This document shows positions 55,923 to 64,000 of a stretch of 64,000 nt of DNA, one piece after another. The first letter of the stretch is position 1. Every line of letters begins with the position of its first letter. The notes under the pieces are model-generated. The model ran no database searches. It had not been told where the DNA came from and saw only the letters and a list, made by a program, of their open reading frames with translations. The DNA comes from Chromohalobacter marismortui. GTDB taxonomy: Bacteria > Pseudomonadota > Gammaproteobacteria > Pseudomonadales > Halomonadaceae. Location of the stretch: NCBI RefSeq assembly GCF_004364315.1, contig NZ_SOBR01000006.1:118562-182561 (forward strand), written 5' to 3'. A program made the position numbers and the translations under genes.

Positions 55923-56834
55923 TTACCGGGCGTGATGCTGCTCGGCTATCACCGCCAATCCGGCGAGCGTCGCCGCGTCGCTATCCAGCGGTGTGACCTC
56001 GAGACCGGCCGCTTCCAGTGCCAGCGTATAAGGACGCCGTAGAGCCTCGGCGCCGATCAACAGCAAGCGCTCGAGATCGGGGCGCGCGACGCGCATGGCG
56101 CGCACTTCCTCACCGATCAACACTCCGGAAATGAAGCTCCCCACTTGCTCGGCGGCCAGGCCGCGATAGAGATGCCGGCTGCGCGCCTCGAACAGCGCAT
56201 GCAGCACGCCGTCCGCGCCCTGAGCACGCGCCAGCCCCTGGCGAAAGGCATCTTCATCGAACGGCGCCTCATCCCGGGCGGGCTCGCCCGGCAAGGTGTG
56301 AAAGCGCACCGCATGATAGAGCTCGCCGGTCATCAGGGTGGTGAAAGCGGTCAGGCGGTTATCCTGCAGTCGCGCCCACTTGCTATGCGTGCCCGGCAGG
56401 CAACAATCGGCGTGGGGGGTACCCGACAACGCAAGCGCGCCGAAGGCCTGGACTTCTTCACCGCGCATGACATCGCAATGAGCCTCATCGACGTGTTTCA
56501 CGCCCGGCACGATCCAGGCGTTTTCCAGCCCCGGCGCGGCCACGACATGGGCGGCGAGATCGCGACCCGAGACCGGTAAGTCGAGCTGCGGCGCTTCACT
56601 CCAGCCACGCTTGGAGCCGACCATCCCCGACAGGTAGACCGGCACACGACCGCCCTCGCGCCAATCGCCAACCTGCGCCTGACAGTAATGCGGGAACTCG
56701 GCGGTCTCCAGCGTCTTGAGACCCGCCTCGCTGCGCCGCGACTCGAGACAATGACCGCTTTGCCGGTCGACGAGAAACGCTCGGAAATTACTGGTCCCCC
56801 AATCGATGACGATCAGCCGTCCCTTGGCGCTCAT
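55923..56834 (-). CDS. dgoK: 2-dehydro-3-deoxygalactonokinase
   Basis: The 303-residue sugar kinase phosphorylates 2-keto-3-deoxygalactonate. It has the N-terminal phosphate motif VIDWGTSNFRAFLVD, GMVGSKRGWSEAP, and LPGTHSKWARLQDNRL, then ISGVLIGEEVRAM. The start MSAKGRLIVIDWG (ATG 56832-56834) overlaps the aldolase stop by four bases. It is the last gene of the operon. Confidence 0.92.
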   Translation of the reverse strand: MSAKGRLIVIDWGTSNFRAFLVDRQSGHCLESRRSEAGLKTLETAEFPHYCQAQVGDWREGGRVPVYLSGMVGSKRGWSEAPQLDLPVSGRDLAAHVVAAPGLENAWIVPGVKHVDEAHCDVMRGEEVQAFGALALSGTPHADCCLPGTHSKWARLQDNRLTAFTTLMTGELYHAVRFHTLPGEPARDEAPFDEDAFRQGLARAQGADGVLHALFEARSRHLYRGLAAEQVGSFISGVLIGEEVRAMRVARPDLERLLLIGAEALRRPYTLALEAAGLEVTPLDSDAATLAGLAVIAEQHHAR

Positions 56835-57517
56835 TGATCGCCCTCGTGCTCGAACAATTCGGTCATGGTGTAAAGCTCTTCGAGCCGCCGCCACTCGGCG
56901 ACGAGCTCGCGCGCAACCTCGCCTACCTCGGCAGCACTGCGCCCAGGCCGGTAAAGATTGCTGCCGAAACCGAAGCCGCGGATGCCCACACCATGCCAAT
57001 CGGACATGTTGCTCTTGTCGATGCCGCCGACCGCGAACACCGGCAAATCGGTCGGCAGGATCGCGCTGATATCCTTGAAGTAGCCGGTGCCCAGGCGCCC
57101 AGCCGGGAAAAGCTTGAGCGCCGTGGCACCGGCACGCACCGCGCTCAGCGCCTCACTCGGCGTCATGCAGCCGACCAGCGGCGCCAGGCCCTGCTCGACG
57201 CCGGCGCGAATCACCTCGGGATCGCTGTTGGGCGTGACCATCAACGGTGCGTTCAGACGTGCCAGCTCGGCCGTGTCGTCGGCGTCCAGCACCGTGCCGG
57301 CGCCCACCAGCACATGCTCAGGGCAACGTGACGCCACTTTCTCGATGCTTTTCCACGGCATGGGAGAATTGAGGGGGATCTCGATCAGACGAAACCCCGC
57401 ATCGACCAGCGCATCGAAGACCTTGTCGATCTCCTCGGGGCGGATACCGCGTAGAATCGCCACCAATGGCAACTCTTTGAGTGCCGCATCGAGCGCGGCG
57501 CGTTGTGTCTCGTTCAT
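56831..57517 (-). CDS. dgoA: 2-dehydro-3-deoxy-6-phosphogalactonate aldolase
   Basis: The 228-residue class I aldolase cleaves the phosphorylated keto-deoxy sugar acid to pyruvate and glyceraldehyde 3-phosphate. It has PLVAILRGIRPEEIDKVFDA, RLIEIPLNSP, GAGTVLDADD and the Schiff-base lysine in TALKLFPAGRLGTGYFKD. AGGAGG precedes ATG 57517. Confidence 0.92.
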   Translation of the reverse strand: MNETQRAALDAALKELPLVAILRGIRPEEIDKVFDALVDAGFRLIEIPLNSPMPWKSIEKVASRCPEHVLVGAGTVLDADDTAELARLNAPLMVTPNSDPEVIRAGVEQGLAPLVGCMTPSEALSAVRAGATALKLFPAGRLGTGYFKDISAILPTDLPVFAVGGIDKSNMSDWHGVGIRGFGFGSNLYRPGRSAAEVGEVARELVAEWRRLEELYTMTELFEHEGDQ

Positions 57518-57587
57518 AAAGCCTCCTGTACCGCACCTCATAGAGCGTACCGTCGGGAACAGGTTCCCTCACGCCACACCCGGTAGG

Positions 57588-58736
57588 TCACCACTCGGCG
57601 ATGGAGCCATCCTCATGCCTCCACACCGGGTTGCGCCAGCGGTGGCCGACCTTGGCGCGCTCCTCGACGAAGGCTTCGTCGATCTCCACCCCGAGCCCGG
57701 GGCCCTCGGGAATCGCGCAGAAGCCATCGGTGATGGTCAACGCCGACTTGTCGACCAGGTAATCCAGTACATCGTTGTCACGATTGTAGTGGATGCCCAT
57801 GCTCTGCTCTTGGATGAAGGCGTTGTGATTCACCGCATCCACGTGCAGCGACGCGGCCAGCGTCAGCGGCCCCAGCGGGCAATGCGGGGCCAGTGCGACA
57901 TCGTGGCACGACGCCAGCGAGGCGATCTTCATGCCCTCGCTGATACCGCCGCAGTGCGAGAGGTCGGGCTGGACGATATCCACCATGCCCTCGGCCAGCA
58001 GGTCGCGGAATTGGTAGCGCGTATGCAACCGTTCTCCGGTGGCAATGGGGTAGCCCAGTCCGGTGGCGATATGCTTGAGGCTCGGCAGATGCTCGGGCAG
58101 CACCGGTTCCTCGACGAACATCGGGTGATAGGGCTCCAGCTCGCGCATCAGCACCTTGGCCATGGGACGATGCACGCGCCCGTGAAAGTCGATGGCGATC
58201 CCCACGTCCGGGCCCACCACCTCGCGCGCCTCGGCAACCCGCGCCACGGCTTCGTCGATCTTGCGGTGCGAATCGACGATCTGCATTTCCGGCGTGCCAT
58301 TCATCTTGAACGCCGTGAAGCCCTTGTCGACCAAGGCCTTGGCGCCGGCGCCCACGTCGCTGGGTCGATCACCGCCGGTCCAGGCGTACATGCGCATCTT
58401 GTCGCGCACCTTGCCGCCCAGCAACTGATGTACCGGTACCCCCAGGTCGCGGCCCTTGAGGTCCCACAGGGCCTGGTCGATCCCGGCGATGGCACTCATC
58501 AGGATAGGACCGCCACGATAGAAGCCCGCACGGTACATCGTGTCCCAAAGGTATTCGATACGGTGCGGGTCCTGACCGACGAGATAGTCGGCCAGTTCAT
58601 GCACCGCCGCCTCGACGGTCGCCGCACGGCCTTCCACCACCGGCTCGCCCCAGCCGTAGCATCCTTCATCGGTCTCGATCTTGAGGAACAGCCAGCGTGG
58701 TGGAACTTGCCAGGTTTTCAACTTGGTTATTTTCAA
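57588..58736 (-). CDS. dgoD: D-galactonate dehydratase
   Basis: The 382-residue enolase-superfamily enzyme dehydrates D-galactonate to 2-keto-3-deoxygalactonate. It has the same length as E. coli DgoD and its Asp183/His185 ([10 protein letters not shown]) coincide with that enzyme, with metal ligands in [10 protein letters not shown] and [12 protein letters not shown]. The start is TTG (58734-58736), supported by AGGTGA upstream and the family N-terminus [14 protein letters not shown]. It lies after the TRAP transporter genes. Confidence 0.93.
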   Translation of the reverse strand: MKITKLKTWQVPPRWLFLKIETDEGCYGWGEPVVEGRAATVEAAVHELADYLVGQDPHRIEYLWDTMYRAGFYRGGPILMSAIAGIDQALWDLKGRDLGVPVHQLLGGKVRDKMRMYAWTGGDRPSDVGAGAKALVDKGFTAFKMNGTPEMQIVDSHRKIDEAVARVAEAREVVGPDVGIAIDFHGRVHRPMAKVLMRELEPYHPMFVEEPVLPEHLPSLKHIATGLGYPIATGERLHTRYQFRDLLAEGMVDIVQPDLSHCGGISEGMKIASLASCHDVALAPHCPLGPLTLAASLHVDAVNHNAFIQEQSMGIHYNRDNDVLDYLVDKSALTITDGFCAIPEGPGLGVEIDEAFVEERAKVGHRWRNPVWRHEDGSIAEW

Positions 58737-58837
58737 GGTATCACCTGTCCAGAATTTTTGGTTGCGGTCATGGGAGAGAGCTCATGCTCACTACCAACTT
58801 GCAGCAGCTCGGCAGCGAACTCCCTCCCACAAGTGCC

Positions 58838-60139
58838 TTACACCGGCCACATGGCGACACTCGGCCAAATCAACAGCACAGCCAGCATGCAAATCTGAAT
58901 GGCGATGAACGGTAACAACGCCACGAAGATATCCTTGAGACTGATACTTGGCGGTGCCACCCCTTTCAGATAGAAGGCGGCCGGGCCGAACGGCGGCGAC
59001 AGGAAGGACACCTGCATATTCACTGCAAACAGAATACCGAACCAGATCGGGCTGTAGCCGAGCTGTTCAACGATGGGCACGAAGATCGGCAGCGTCAGCA
59101 TGGCCACCCCGATCCAATCGAGGAACATGCCCAGCACCATCAGGATCGCCATCATGACCAGCATGATCACGATCGGCGCCACATCCAGCCCCAGAATCAC
59201 CTGCGAAATAAAGCGGTTACCCCCCATCAGGTTATAAACCCCGACCAGGGTGGCGGCGCCGATACCGATCCAGATGATCATGCCGCAGGTCATCAGCGTT
59301 TGGCTGAGACTTCCATGCAACGTCTTGAGCGTGAGCTCACCACGCAAGAGCACCGCCAGCAAGACGCCAAACACGCCCATCGCTGCCGCTTCCGTGACCG
59401 AGGCGACACCGCCATAGATCGACCCCAGCACCATGAACGCGATCAGCCCCGGCACGATGATCGCCTTCAGGGCCTGCCACTTATTGGCAAACGTTTCGGC
59501 GCGATCGGCTTCCGTCAGCGGTGGCCCCAGCTTGGGATTTCTCAGGCAGCGCACCAGTACATAGGCGATATAGCTACCCATCAATAGAATGGCGGGCGTG
59601 ATGGCGGCCGTGAACAGATCGGCGATCGATTGGCTGGCCATCAGGCCATAAATGATCAGCACGATCGACGGCGGCATCATGGTGCCCAGGGAGCCCCCCG
59701 CACAGACCACCCCGATCGACAGGTGTTTGTCGTACCCCAGGCGGAGCATCTGCGGTAACGCGAGGATGCCCAGCAAAACGATCTCGCCGCCGATGATGCC
59801 TGACAACGCGGCGAGGAAAAATGCCACCACCACGGTCTGGATCGCCACCCCACCGGGCAGCCGTCCGGCAAACACGCGCATGGCGTTGAACAGATCCTTG
59901 GCGATCCCCGATCGGTCAAGTAACGAAGCCATCAAGACGAACATCGGCACCGCGACCAGCGCATATTCCGTCACGAAGCCATAGACGCGGGTCGTCACCA
60001 ATGGCAGCGCCATGGGACCGAACCAACCGAAGGTAAAGACCAGTGCCACCAGCCCTGTAATAAAGGCCAAGGGAAGCCCGGTGACCAGCAAGGCGAAGAT
60101 CGCCCCGACCATTAACAATGTTCCGTCGGCGATACTCAT
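58838..60139 (-). CDS. TRAP transporter large permease, DctM type
   Basis: The 433-residue membrane protein has about 12 hydrophobic segments and the DctM signatures TGLPLAFITGLVALVF, LPQMLRLGYDKHLSIGVVCA and PPSIVLIIYG. It forms the sodium-coupled translocation pathway. It is adjacent to the small permease with no gap. Confidence 0.93.
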   Translation of the reverse strand: MSIADGTLLMVGAIFALLVTGLPLAFITGLVALVFTFGWFGPMALPLVTTRVYGFVTEYALVAVPMFVLMASLLDRSGIAKDLFNAMRVFAGRLPGGVAIQTVVVAFFLAALSGIIGGEIVLLGILALPQMLRLGYDKHLSIGVVCAGGSLGTMMPPSIVLIIYGLMASQSIADLFTAAITPAILLMGSYIAYVLVRCLRNPKLGPPLTEADRAETFANKWQALKAIIVPGLIAFMVLGSIYGGVASVTEAAAMGVFGVLLAVLLRGELTLKTLHGSLSQTLMTCGMIIWIGIGAATLVGVYNLMGGNRFISQVILGLDVAPIVIMLVMMAILMVLGMFLDWIGVAMLTLPIFVPIVEQLGYSPIWFGILFAVNMQVSFLSPPFGPAAFYLKGVAPPSISLKDIFVALLPFIAIQICMLAVLLIWPSVAMWPV

Positions 60140-60736
60140 TTAAGCAGCTCCCAGATCGTCAGACGGTTGGGCGGGCTTGCCGCGCACAGATTGATATAAA
60201 TGAATCAACGACTGAATGCACATGACGATCAGAGCAATCATGATGATGGTCTTGACATAGGCCGGAAACGGCGGGTTCCAGGAAGTGCCAGACCGCTCCA
60301 GATCCCATTCGCCCATAGGATTGTGCGTGGCCGTCCAGGACATGGTGAAAGCGGCATAGCTCATGCCCAGACAGAACAGGAACGTCACCAGATCATTGAA
60401 ACGGTCGAGCCATAACTTGAACCGCGGGCCGACGCTATCGTAAAGCACACGCACACGAATATGCTTGTTGCTTGCCAGCGCCGCCGGGCCGCTCAGCGAG
60501 AAAGTCACCGCCACCAGCATGACCACCGTCTCATGCACCCAGGAAGTGGGTGAGTCGAAGCCATAGCGCATGATGACTTCATAGACACTGATCGCCATGG
60601 CAATGAACACCAGCCAGGCCACGCGACGCGCAACCCACACGACGCCACGGTCGAAAGTGCTGCGCACCGCGACGCTCTGATCCTGCTCGCCTTCCGGCGT
60701 TTCAGGCGGCGTGCTGCTTGAAGATTGGGAAGACAT
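60140..60736 (-). CDS. TRAP transporter small permease, DctQ type
   Basis: The 198-residue protein has four hydrophobic helices and the DctQ-like SVYEVIMRYGFDSPTSWVHE block, with a polar N-terminal tail. It couples the binding protein to DctM. Confidence 0.9.
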   Translation of the reverse strand: MSSQSSSSTPPETPEGEQDQSVAVRSTFDRGVVWVARRVAWLVFIAMAISVYEVIMRYGFDSPTSWVHETVVMLVAVTFSLSGPAALASNKHIRVRVLYDSVGPRFKLWLDRFNDLVTFLFCLGMSYAAFTMSWTATHNPMGEWDLERSGTSWNPPFPAYVKTIIMIALIVMCIQSLIHLYQSVRGKPAQPSDDLGAA

Positions 60737-60783
60737 GAGATTCCTCTACACGCTAGATGACACTCATCGCACACTCGCAACGT

Positions 60784-60807
60784 CGACGAGGCCCGCAGGC
60801 CTCGTCG
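60784..60807 (-). other. Intercistronic hairpin between dctP and dctQ
   Basis: A perfect 10-base stem CGACGAGGCC/GGCCTCGTCG with a 4-base loop, without a T-tract. Similar hairpins in transporter operons raise expression of the binding protein by protecting its 3' end. Confidence 0.6.
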
Positions 60808-60846
60808 CGTTGACGATGGCCCCGATGAGGGGCCCAAGCGCCTGCG

Positions 60847-61920
60847 TTATGATTGTGAATCGGTGGATGCTTGTTGATCGGCGCTGCCGCCATCCTCGGC
60901 TTTCAGCAAGTTATGGTTTTCCAGGTAGCTGACCACAGAGTTATAGAATTCCTGGGTGATTTCGTTCTTGTCAGCCCAGTCCTTCCATTCTTTCTTGGCG
61001 ATGGCACGGAACTTGGCACGTTCCTCGGCAGGTAGATCGATGACATGAATGTTGGGATCCTTGCGCGCCTCGCGCACGGCTTCCAGGTCACGGGTCTTGA
61101 GTTGGCCGACCATCTTGTAGGCCATTGCATCGACAGACGTGCTCAAGATCGCTTTCAAATCACCAGGCAGGCTATTCCAGATTTCATTGTTGATCGATAC
61201 CGCCACCATCGGCAGCGAGTGAAACCCGGGATACAGCGGATAATTGGCGAACTCATGCAGCCCCTGCGACTGATTGGTCGCAAACACGGTGTAGTCCGCC
61301 GCGTCGATCACACCCTTTTCCAGTGAGGTGTAAACCTCGGATCCCGGTAGATTGACCGGCGTCGCGCCCGCCTTTTCGAAGACGTTGTAGACCATCCCTT
61401 CCGGTGCACGCAGCTTCAGACCTTGCATGTCCTCGACCGAATGGATCGGCTTGGACGAAGGCAGTGACTCCAGCCCCGTGGCCGCTGCCCCGATCAGGTG
61501 TACGCCATACGGCTCGGCCAGCTTGTTGTAAATCTCTTCGCCGCCGCCGTTGTTCATGTAATCCAGGAAGTTGTAGGGATCGCTCCAAGCCCCCACCAGG
61601 TTACCGATCATGCCGAAGGCCGGATTCTGGCCCGTGAAATAGCTCGGATCGGTCAGGTGGCCCTGCAGGATGCCGGATTTGACTGCCTGCAGTGTCTGAT
61701 TGGCCTGCACCACGGCGCCTACCGGCAAGATTTCGATCGAGATACGGCCATCGGACATCTTCTCGACGTTCTCGGCCCATTGCTCCTTCATTTCGAACTG
61801 CGGCTCACCGGCGGTTTCCGACGTTTGAAATGTCCATTCATACTCGGCGGCCTGAACGGAAAAGGCACTCGCTGCCAGAACGGCAGCGGTGAGCGTCTTG
61901 AGCGGAGTGCGTGACATCAT
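60847..61920 (-). CDS. TRAP transporter solute-binding protein, DctP type
   Basis: The 357-residue periplasmic protein has a signal peptide (cut near VQA-AE) and the DctP signature region GLKLRAPEGMVYNVFEKAGATPV, with Arg of LRAPE likely binding the carboxylate. The genes around it point to D-galactonate or a related sugar acid as substrate. AGAGGATG precedes ATG 61920. It follows the GntR gene by 11 bases. Confidence 0.88.
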   Translation of the reverse strand: MMSRTPLKTLTAAVLAASAFSVQAAEYEWTFQTSETAGEPQFEMKEQWAENVEKMSDGRISIEILPVGAVVQANQTLQAVKSGILQGHLTDPSYFTGQNPAFGMIGNLVGAWSDPYNFLDYMNNGGGEEIYNKLAEPYGVHLIGAAATGLESLPSSKPIHSVEDMQGLKLRAPEGMVYNVFEKAGATPVNLPGSEVYTSLEKGVIDAADYTVFATNQSQGLHEFANYPLYPGFHSLPMVAVSINNEIWNSLPGDLKAILSTSVDAMAYKMVGQLKTRDLEAVREARKDPNIHVIDLPAEERAKFRAIAKKEWKDWADKNEITQEFYNSVVSYLENHNLLKAEDGGSADQQASTDSQS

Positions 61921-61931
61921 TTCGTCATCCT

Positions 61932-62714
61932 CTAGTCGCTTGTTGTAAGTGGTTCGAGAACAGCAAGTTCATGAATCAGACCAGAAAGGCCCAGATCCCA
62001 TGCGGTGCGATCAAGCACCGCCAACGCCGCCGCAGCGGCTTGCTCGGGTTGACGCAATCGGATCGCCTCCATCACGCGACGGTGACGCTCCATGCTGTCG
62101 TTGAGTTCCTCCGCACTATGATTGGAGCGTTCCACCACCAGCGAGATGGCGGGACGCAGCACATGGCTCAACTGCGCCCAGATCAAGTTGTGCGAGGCGT
62201 TAAATATCGCCTCGTGAAACGCCACGTCATATTCGTCGTGCGTGGTGCCTTGCCAACGCAGGTCTTCCTGCGCCAGCGCATTGATCATGCCTTCATAGGC
62301 GGTTTCGATTGCCAATAAATCCACCGCCGTCGCGTTCTCGGCAGCCAACCGCGCAACGAAAGGTTCCACCGCCACGCGGAACGCGAAGATCTCGCGTTGA
62401 ATGCGTGGATTAGGTTCAGCGTAGCGCGCCATCCAATCGGTGACACGCGGATTGAGCATGTGCCATTGCGTCAGCTCACGCACCCGGGTCCCCTGCCCGG
62501 AAACACGCACCAAAAGCCCCGCCGAGACCAGCTCCTGCAACGCACTGCGGCCCTTGCTGCGACTGACCCCAAACTGCTTGCAGAGATCCACCTCGCGCGG
62601 GATCAGGTCCCCCGGCGCATAGCGTCCGCTGAAAATCGCTTCAGCCAGCGCCTCTGTGAGATCGACACGCGTCGCTGAATCGGAAGTTGTTGTCTCTGAA
62701 AACGCCGAGGGCAT
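61932..62714 (-). CDS. GntR-family (FCD) regulator, DgoR-like
   Basis: The 260-residue regulator has an N-terminal winged helix (about 20-85) with PREVDLCKQFGVSRSKGRSA and a C-terminal FCD ligand domain (about 100-240) with the metal-binding His in HDEYDVAFHEAIF. It heads the galactonate operon and probably represses it in the absence of the sugar acid. The candidate operator is at 62747-62763. Confidence 0.88.
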   Translation of the reverse strand: MPSAFSETTTSDSATRVDLTEALAEAIFSGRYAPGDLIPREVDLCKQFGVSRSKGRSALQELVSAGLLVRVSGQGTRVRELTQWHMLNPRVTDWMARYAEPNPRIQREIFAFRVAVEPFVARLAAENATAVDLLAIETAYEGMINALAQEDLRWQGTTHDEYDVAFHEAIFNASHNLIWAQLSHVLRPAISLVVERSNHSAEELNDSMERHRRVMEAIRLRQPEQAAAAALAVLDRTAWDLGLSGLIHELAVLEPLTTSD

Positions 62715-62746
62715 GCCTGGCTCCCGCCATGTAAAACAAACCGAAC

Positions 62747-62763
62747 TCTATGTCTGATATAGA
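62747..62763. promoter_or_regulatory. Candidate operator of the GntR regulator
   Basis: TCTAT-GTCTGAT-ATAGA, a 17-base inverted repeat 33 bases before the regulator start, of the size used by FadR-type GntR repressors. Confidence 0.45.
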
Positions 62764-62890
62764 ATCGCCTATTTGCGCCCTGATGGCTTTTAGACATTAG
62801 TTTCATCCGCCATGTCGCCACCGTGCCCCATGGCGGCTCGACGGGCTTTCCGCCATCGAGGTCATCGCCAGCCAGCCTAGTGGGCTACCA

Positions 62891-62924
62891 ACAAAAAGGG
62901 CCATGCCCCTGAAGGACATGGCCC
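62891..62924 (-). terminator. Terminator upstream of the galactonate operon
   Basis: Arms GGGCCATG and CATGGCCC, followed on the minus strand by TTTTTGTTGG. It would stop minus-strand transcription entering from the AT-rich region. No supported gene upstream explains it. Confidence 0.65.
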
Positions 62925-62931
62925 ATACTTT

Positions 62932-62955
62932 CCTGACGCCGCATGCGGCATCAGG
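62932..62955. repeat. Short palindrome next to the terminator
   Basis: CCTGACGCCGCA pairs with TGCGGCATCAGG with one mismatch. It stands in tandem with the terminator hairpin. Confidence 0.5.
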
Positions 62956-63234
62956 CAGTCACTAGATATTAGCGCTCATACGGTGCGAGACGAGCTCCCC
63001 TTGTAGCGGCTCATCTGCGCCTCCAGGAGATTGGCTTGGGTCACACCTCCAATTGTCCGAGGGCACCAGATGAACAACCTACCGAGAGATCACGTCTAAG
63101 TCTGGATCCGATGAGACGGTGGAACGCATGAAATAGGATCGCCATCACCCTCTTTTCGGCCTTTAGGAAAAATGGCCCCTATCAATAGAATTAGCTATTA
63201 TTCATATTTCATGCACCAAAAAACAGGTAGCAAA
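62956..63234. other. Intergenic stretch with no supported gene
   Basis: A minus-strand frame of about 36 codons ending at 62976 (…LLEAQMSRYKGSSSRTV) stays open, just ahead of the terminator, but I cannot assign it. A structured small RNA ending at the terminator is another possibility. Composition turns AT-rich after about 63160. Confidence 0.35.
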
Positions 63235-63648
63235 ATGAGCATTTCCGGTATTAGTAACTCGAATTCACTAGCTTTTCTTGGTGAAGTTCGTTCCGCCAAA
63301 GAAACGCTTCAAGCTCAAAAACTATCATCATCACAGTCCCAGGCATTGGATAAAGCAACCACCCCTTCTATTTCCGGAGCCGAGGCAGACAACACCTCCA
63401 ATAACTTATACGCGGAAATTTCTGTAAATGATAAGATTGTCGCTAAGATATGGGAGTCTGGCTTGACAAAACTGCCTAACAGCCATGCTAGCCTTGCCAG
63501 TGAGCTATCCCAATCCGGCACCGGCATCCAGACAGCTCAGGAGCGAGCCGAGCAGATAGCTAAAGCCTTGGGTGGAAAAATCGATTATGCAAATCAGCCA
63601 AGCTCATATTCTTTCTCTGAGTCCCTAGCTAACTTACTTTCTAGCTGA
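63235..63648 (+). CDS. Unrecognised Ser-rich protein in an AT-rich island
   Basis: The 137-residue protein (MSISGISNSNSLAFLGEVRS) is rich in Ser, Asn and Ala with no cysteine and no membrane helix or signal peptide. The central segment AEISVNDKIVAKIWESGLTK could be a small beta unit; helices flank it. Base composition is clearly lower in GC than the rest of the window, which suggests transfer. ATG 63235 was chosen over the ATG 21 codons upstream because the longer N-terminus looks random. It stands opposite a truncated type I secretion gene. No function is assigned. Confidence 0.5.
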   Translation: MSISGISNSNSLAFLGEVRSAKETLQAQKLSSSQSQALDKATTPSISGAEADNTSNNLYAEISVNDKIVAKIWESGLTKLPNSHASLASELSQSGTGIQTAQERAEQIAKALGGKIDYANQPSSYSFSESLANLLSS

Positions 63649-63654
63649 TAGGCA

Positions 63655-63780
63655 TCAACTATAACAACTTTCTAGCCACCACATTTTGATGAACATGCTG
63701 AAGAACCCCACCATGACAAACGAATGTCGGCAGCGTTTAAGCGCCAACTGCAAATCGGTGGGTGACTGAGAAGACGCCAT
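63655..63780 (-). pseudogene. Truncated start of a type I secretion ABC transporter (PrtD/HlyB-like)
   Basis: The 41-residue frame (ATG 63778-63780) contains LQLALKRCRHSFVMVGFFSM followed by FIKM, which resembles the cytoplasmic-membrane start of PrtD-type transporters (ALRRCRxxFxxVGxFSxxINxLML). The match stops abruptly and the frame ends at a TGA after WWLESCYS. It is best read as a gene remnant. Confidence 0.45.
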
Positions 63781-63913
63781 GTAACGACTCGCTTGGATAT
63801 GAAGGATGAGGAAATTCAAGACAATGATATCGTCGGTGCTAGCTCGCGTGACCGACGATTATGAAAGCCTTTTAAAGTAACATATAATAAAATTTTTTAA
63901 AAGAGTCTTGGCC

Positions 63914-64000
63914 GCAAATTCTGAGTGCAACACCTGACCAAACCGGTAAGGTGTTGACCCCATGTCATATTCTGAACTCTGCATCGAAGAACGTGCCACG
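63914..64000 (+). mobile_element. Left end of an IS30-family insertion sequence, running off the window
   Basis: GCAAATTCTGAGTGCAACAC near 63914-63933 has the look of an IS30-family terminal repeat and is followed directly by the transposase start. The exact boundary is approximate. Confidence 0.65.
63962..64000 (+). CDS. IS30-family transposase, first 13 codons
   Basis: MSYSELCIEERAT matches the characteristic opening of IS30-type transposases (MSYxxLSIEERATI). CAACACC (63928-63934) and GGTGTTG (63950-63956) form a hairpin just before the ATG that could mask the ribosome site in read-through transcripts. The rest lies beyond the window. Confidence 0.75.
   Translation, partial: MSYSELCIEERAT

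Overview
The window reads as chromosomal DNA of a GC-rich, moderately halophilic gammaproteobacterium of the Halomonadaceae, most likely Chromohalobacter-like. Supporting signs are the nudF-yqiB-cpdA, folA-thyA-lgt, rppH-ptsP and nrdR-rib-nusB-thiL-pgpA neighbourhoods, a very acidic porin, and genes for the compatible solute glucosylglycerate. The genus is inferred from gene content; no search was run.

Layout. 1-6.9 kb: the end of an unidentified gene, an LTA-synthase-like sulfatase-fold enzyme, serine acetyltransferase (epsC), and the sulfate adenylyltransferase pair cysD/cysN split by a four-helix-bundle (23S-IVP type) gene embedded in purine-rich inverted repeats. 7-12.3 kb: nudF-yqiB-cpdA, a TPR protein, greB, a 143-bp MITE-like element, rsmC-cmoM. 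12.5-20.4 kb: a LOV-like/PAS/GGDEF/EAL protein, tRNA-Arg(CCT), a PEGA-like lipoprotein, a DUF2201-like protein with a WYL regulator, an acidic porin and an unusual FinO/ProQ-domain protein. 20.5-31.2 kb: thyA-folA, lgt, a hybrid-kinase-like protein that has lost its kinase, an NRDE protein, rppH-ptsP, a HAD phosphatase and mqo. 31.5-39.7 kb: PQQ glucose dehydrogenase and the long minus-strand operon nrdR-ribD-ribBA(like)-ribH-nusB-thiL-pgpA.

40-43.3 kb: a GH13_18 sugar phosphorylase followed within a few bases by a fluoride riboswitch, crcB, a DUF190 gene and, convergent, a DsrE-like gene. 43.4-51 kb: dsbD, then a six-gene minus-strand sulfide operon (persulfide dioxygenase, SQR, SulP, DUF442, two YeeE/YedE halves). 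51.3-53.5 kb: a cystine-type ABC importer. 53.6-55.7 kb: the two-gene glucosylglycerate synthesis operon. 55.9-62.7 kb: a D-galactonate operon (GntR regulator, TRAP transporter, dgoD, dgoA, dgoK) with its own operator, intercistronic hairpin and terminator. 62.9-64 kb: the sequence turns AT-rich and island-like, with an unrecognised Ser-rich ORF, a truncated type I secretion ABC-transporter start, and the left end of an IS30-family element running off the window.

Functionally the window joins sulfur metabolism (sulfate activation, O-acetylserine, cystine uptake, sulfide and persulfide oxidation, sulfur-compound permeases), osmoadaptation (glucosylglycerate synthesis, and probably its phosphorolysis), riboflavin and thiamine cofactor synthesis, periplasmic sugar-acid catabolism (Gcd and the galactonate operon), and fluoride resistance. 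No complete defence system, CRISPR array or prophage is visible.
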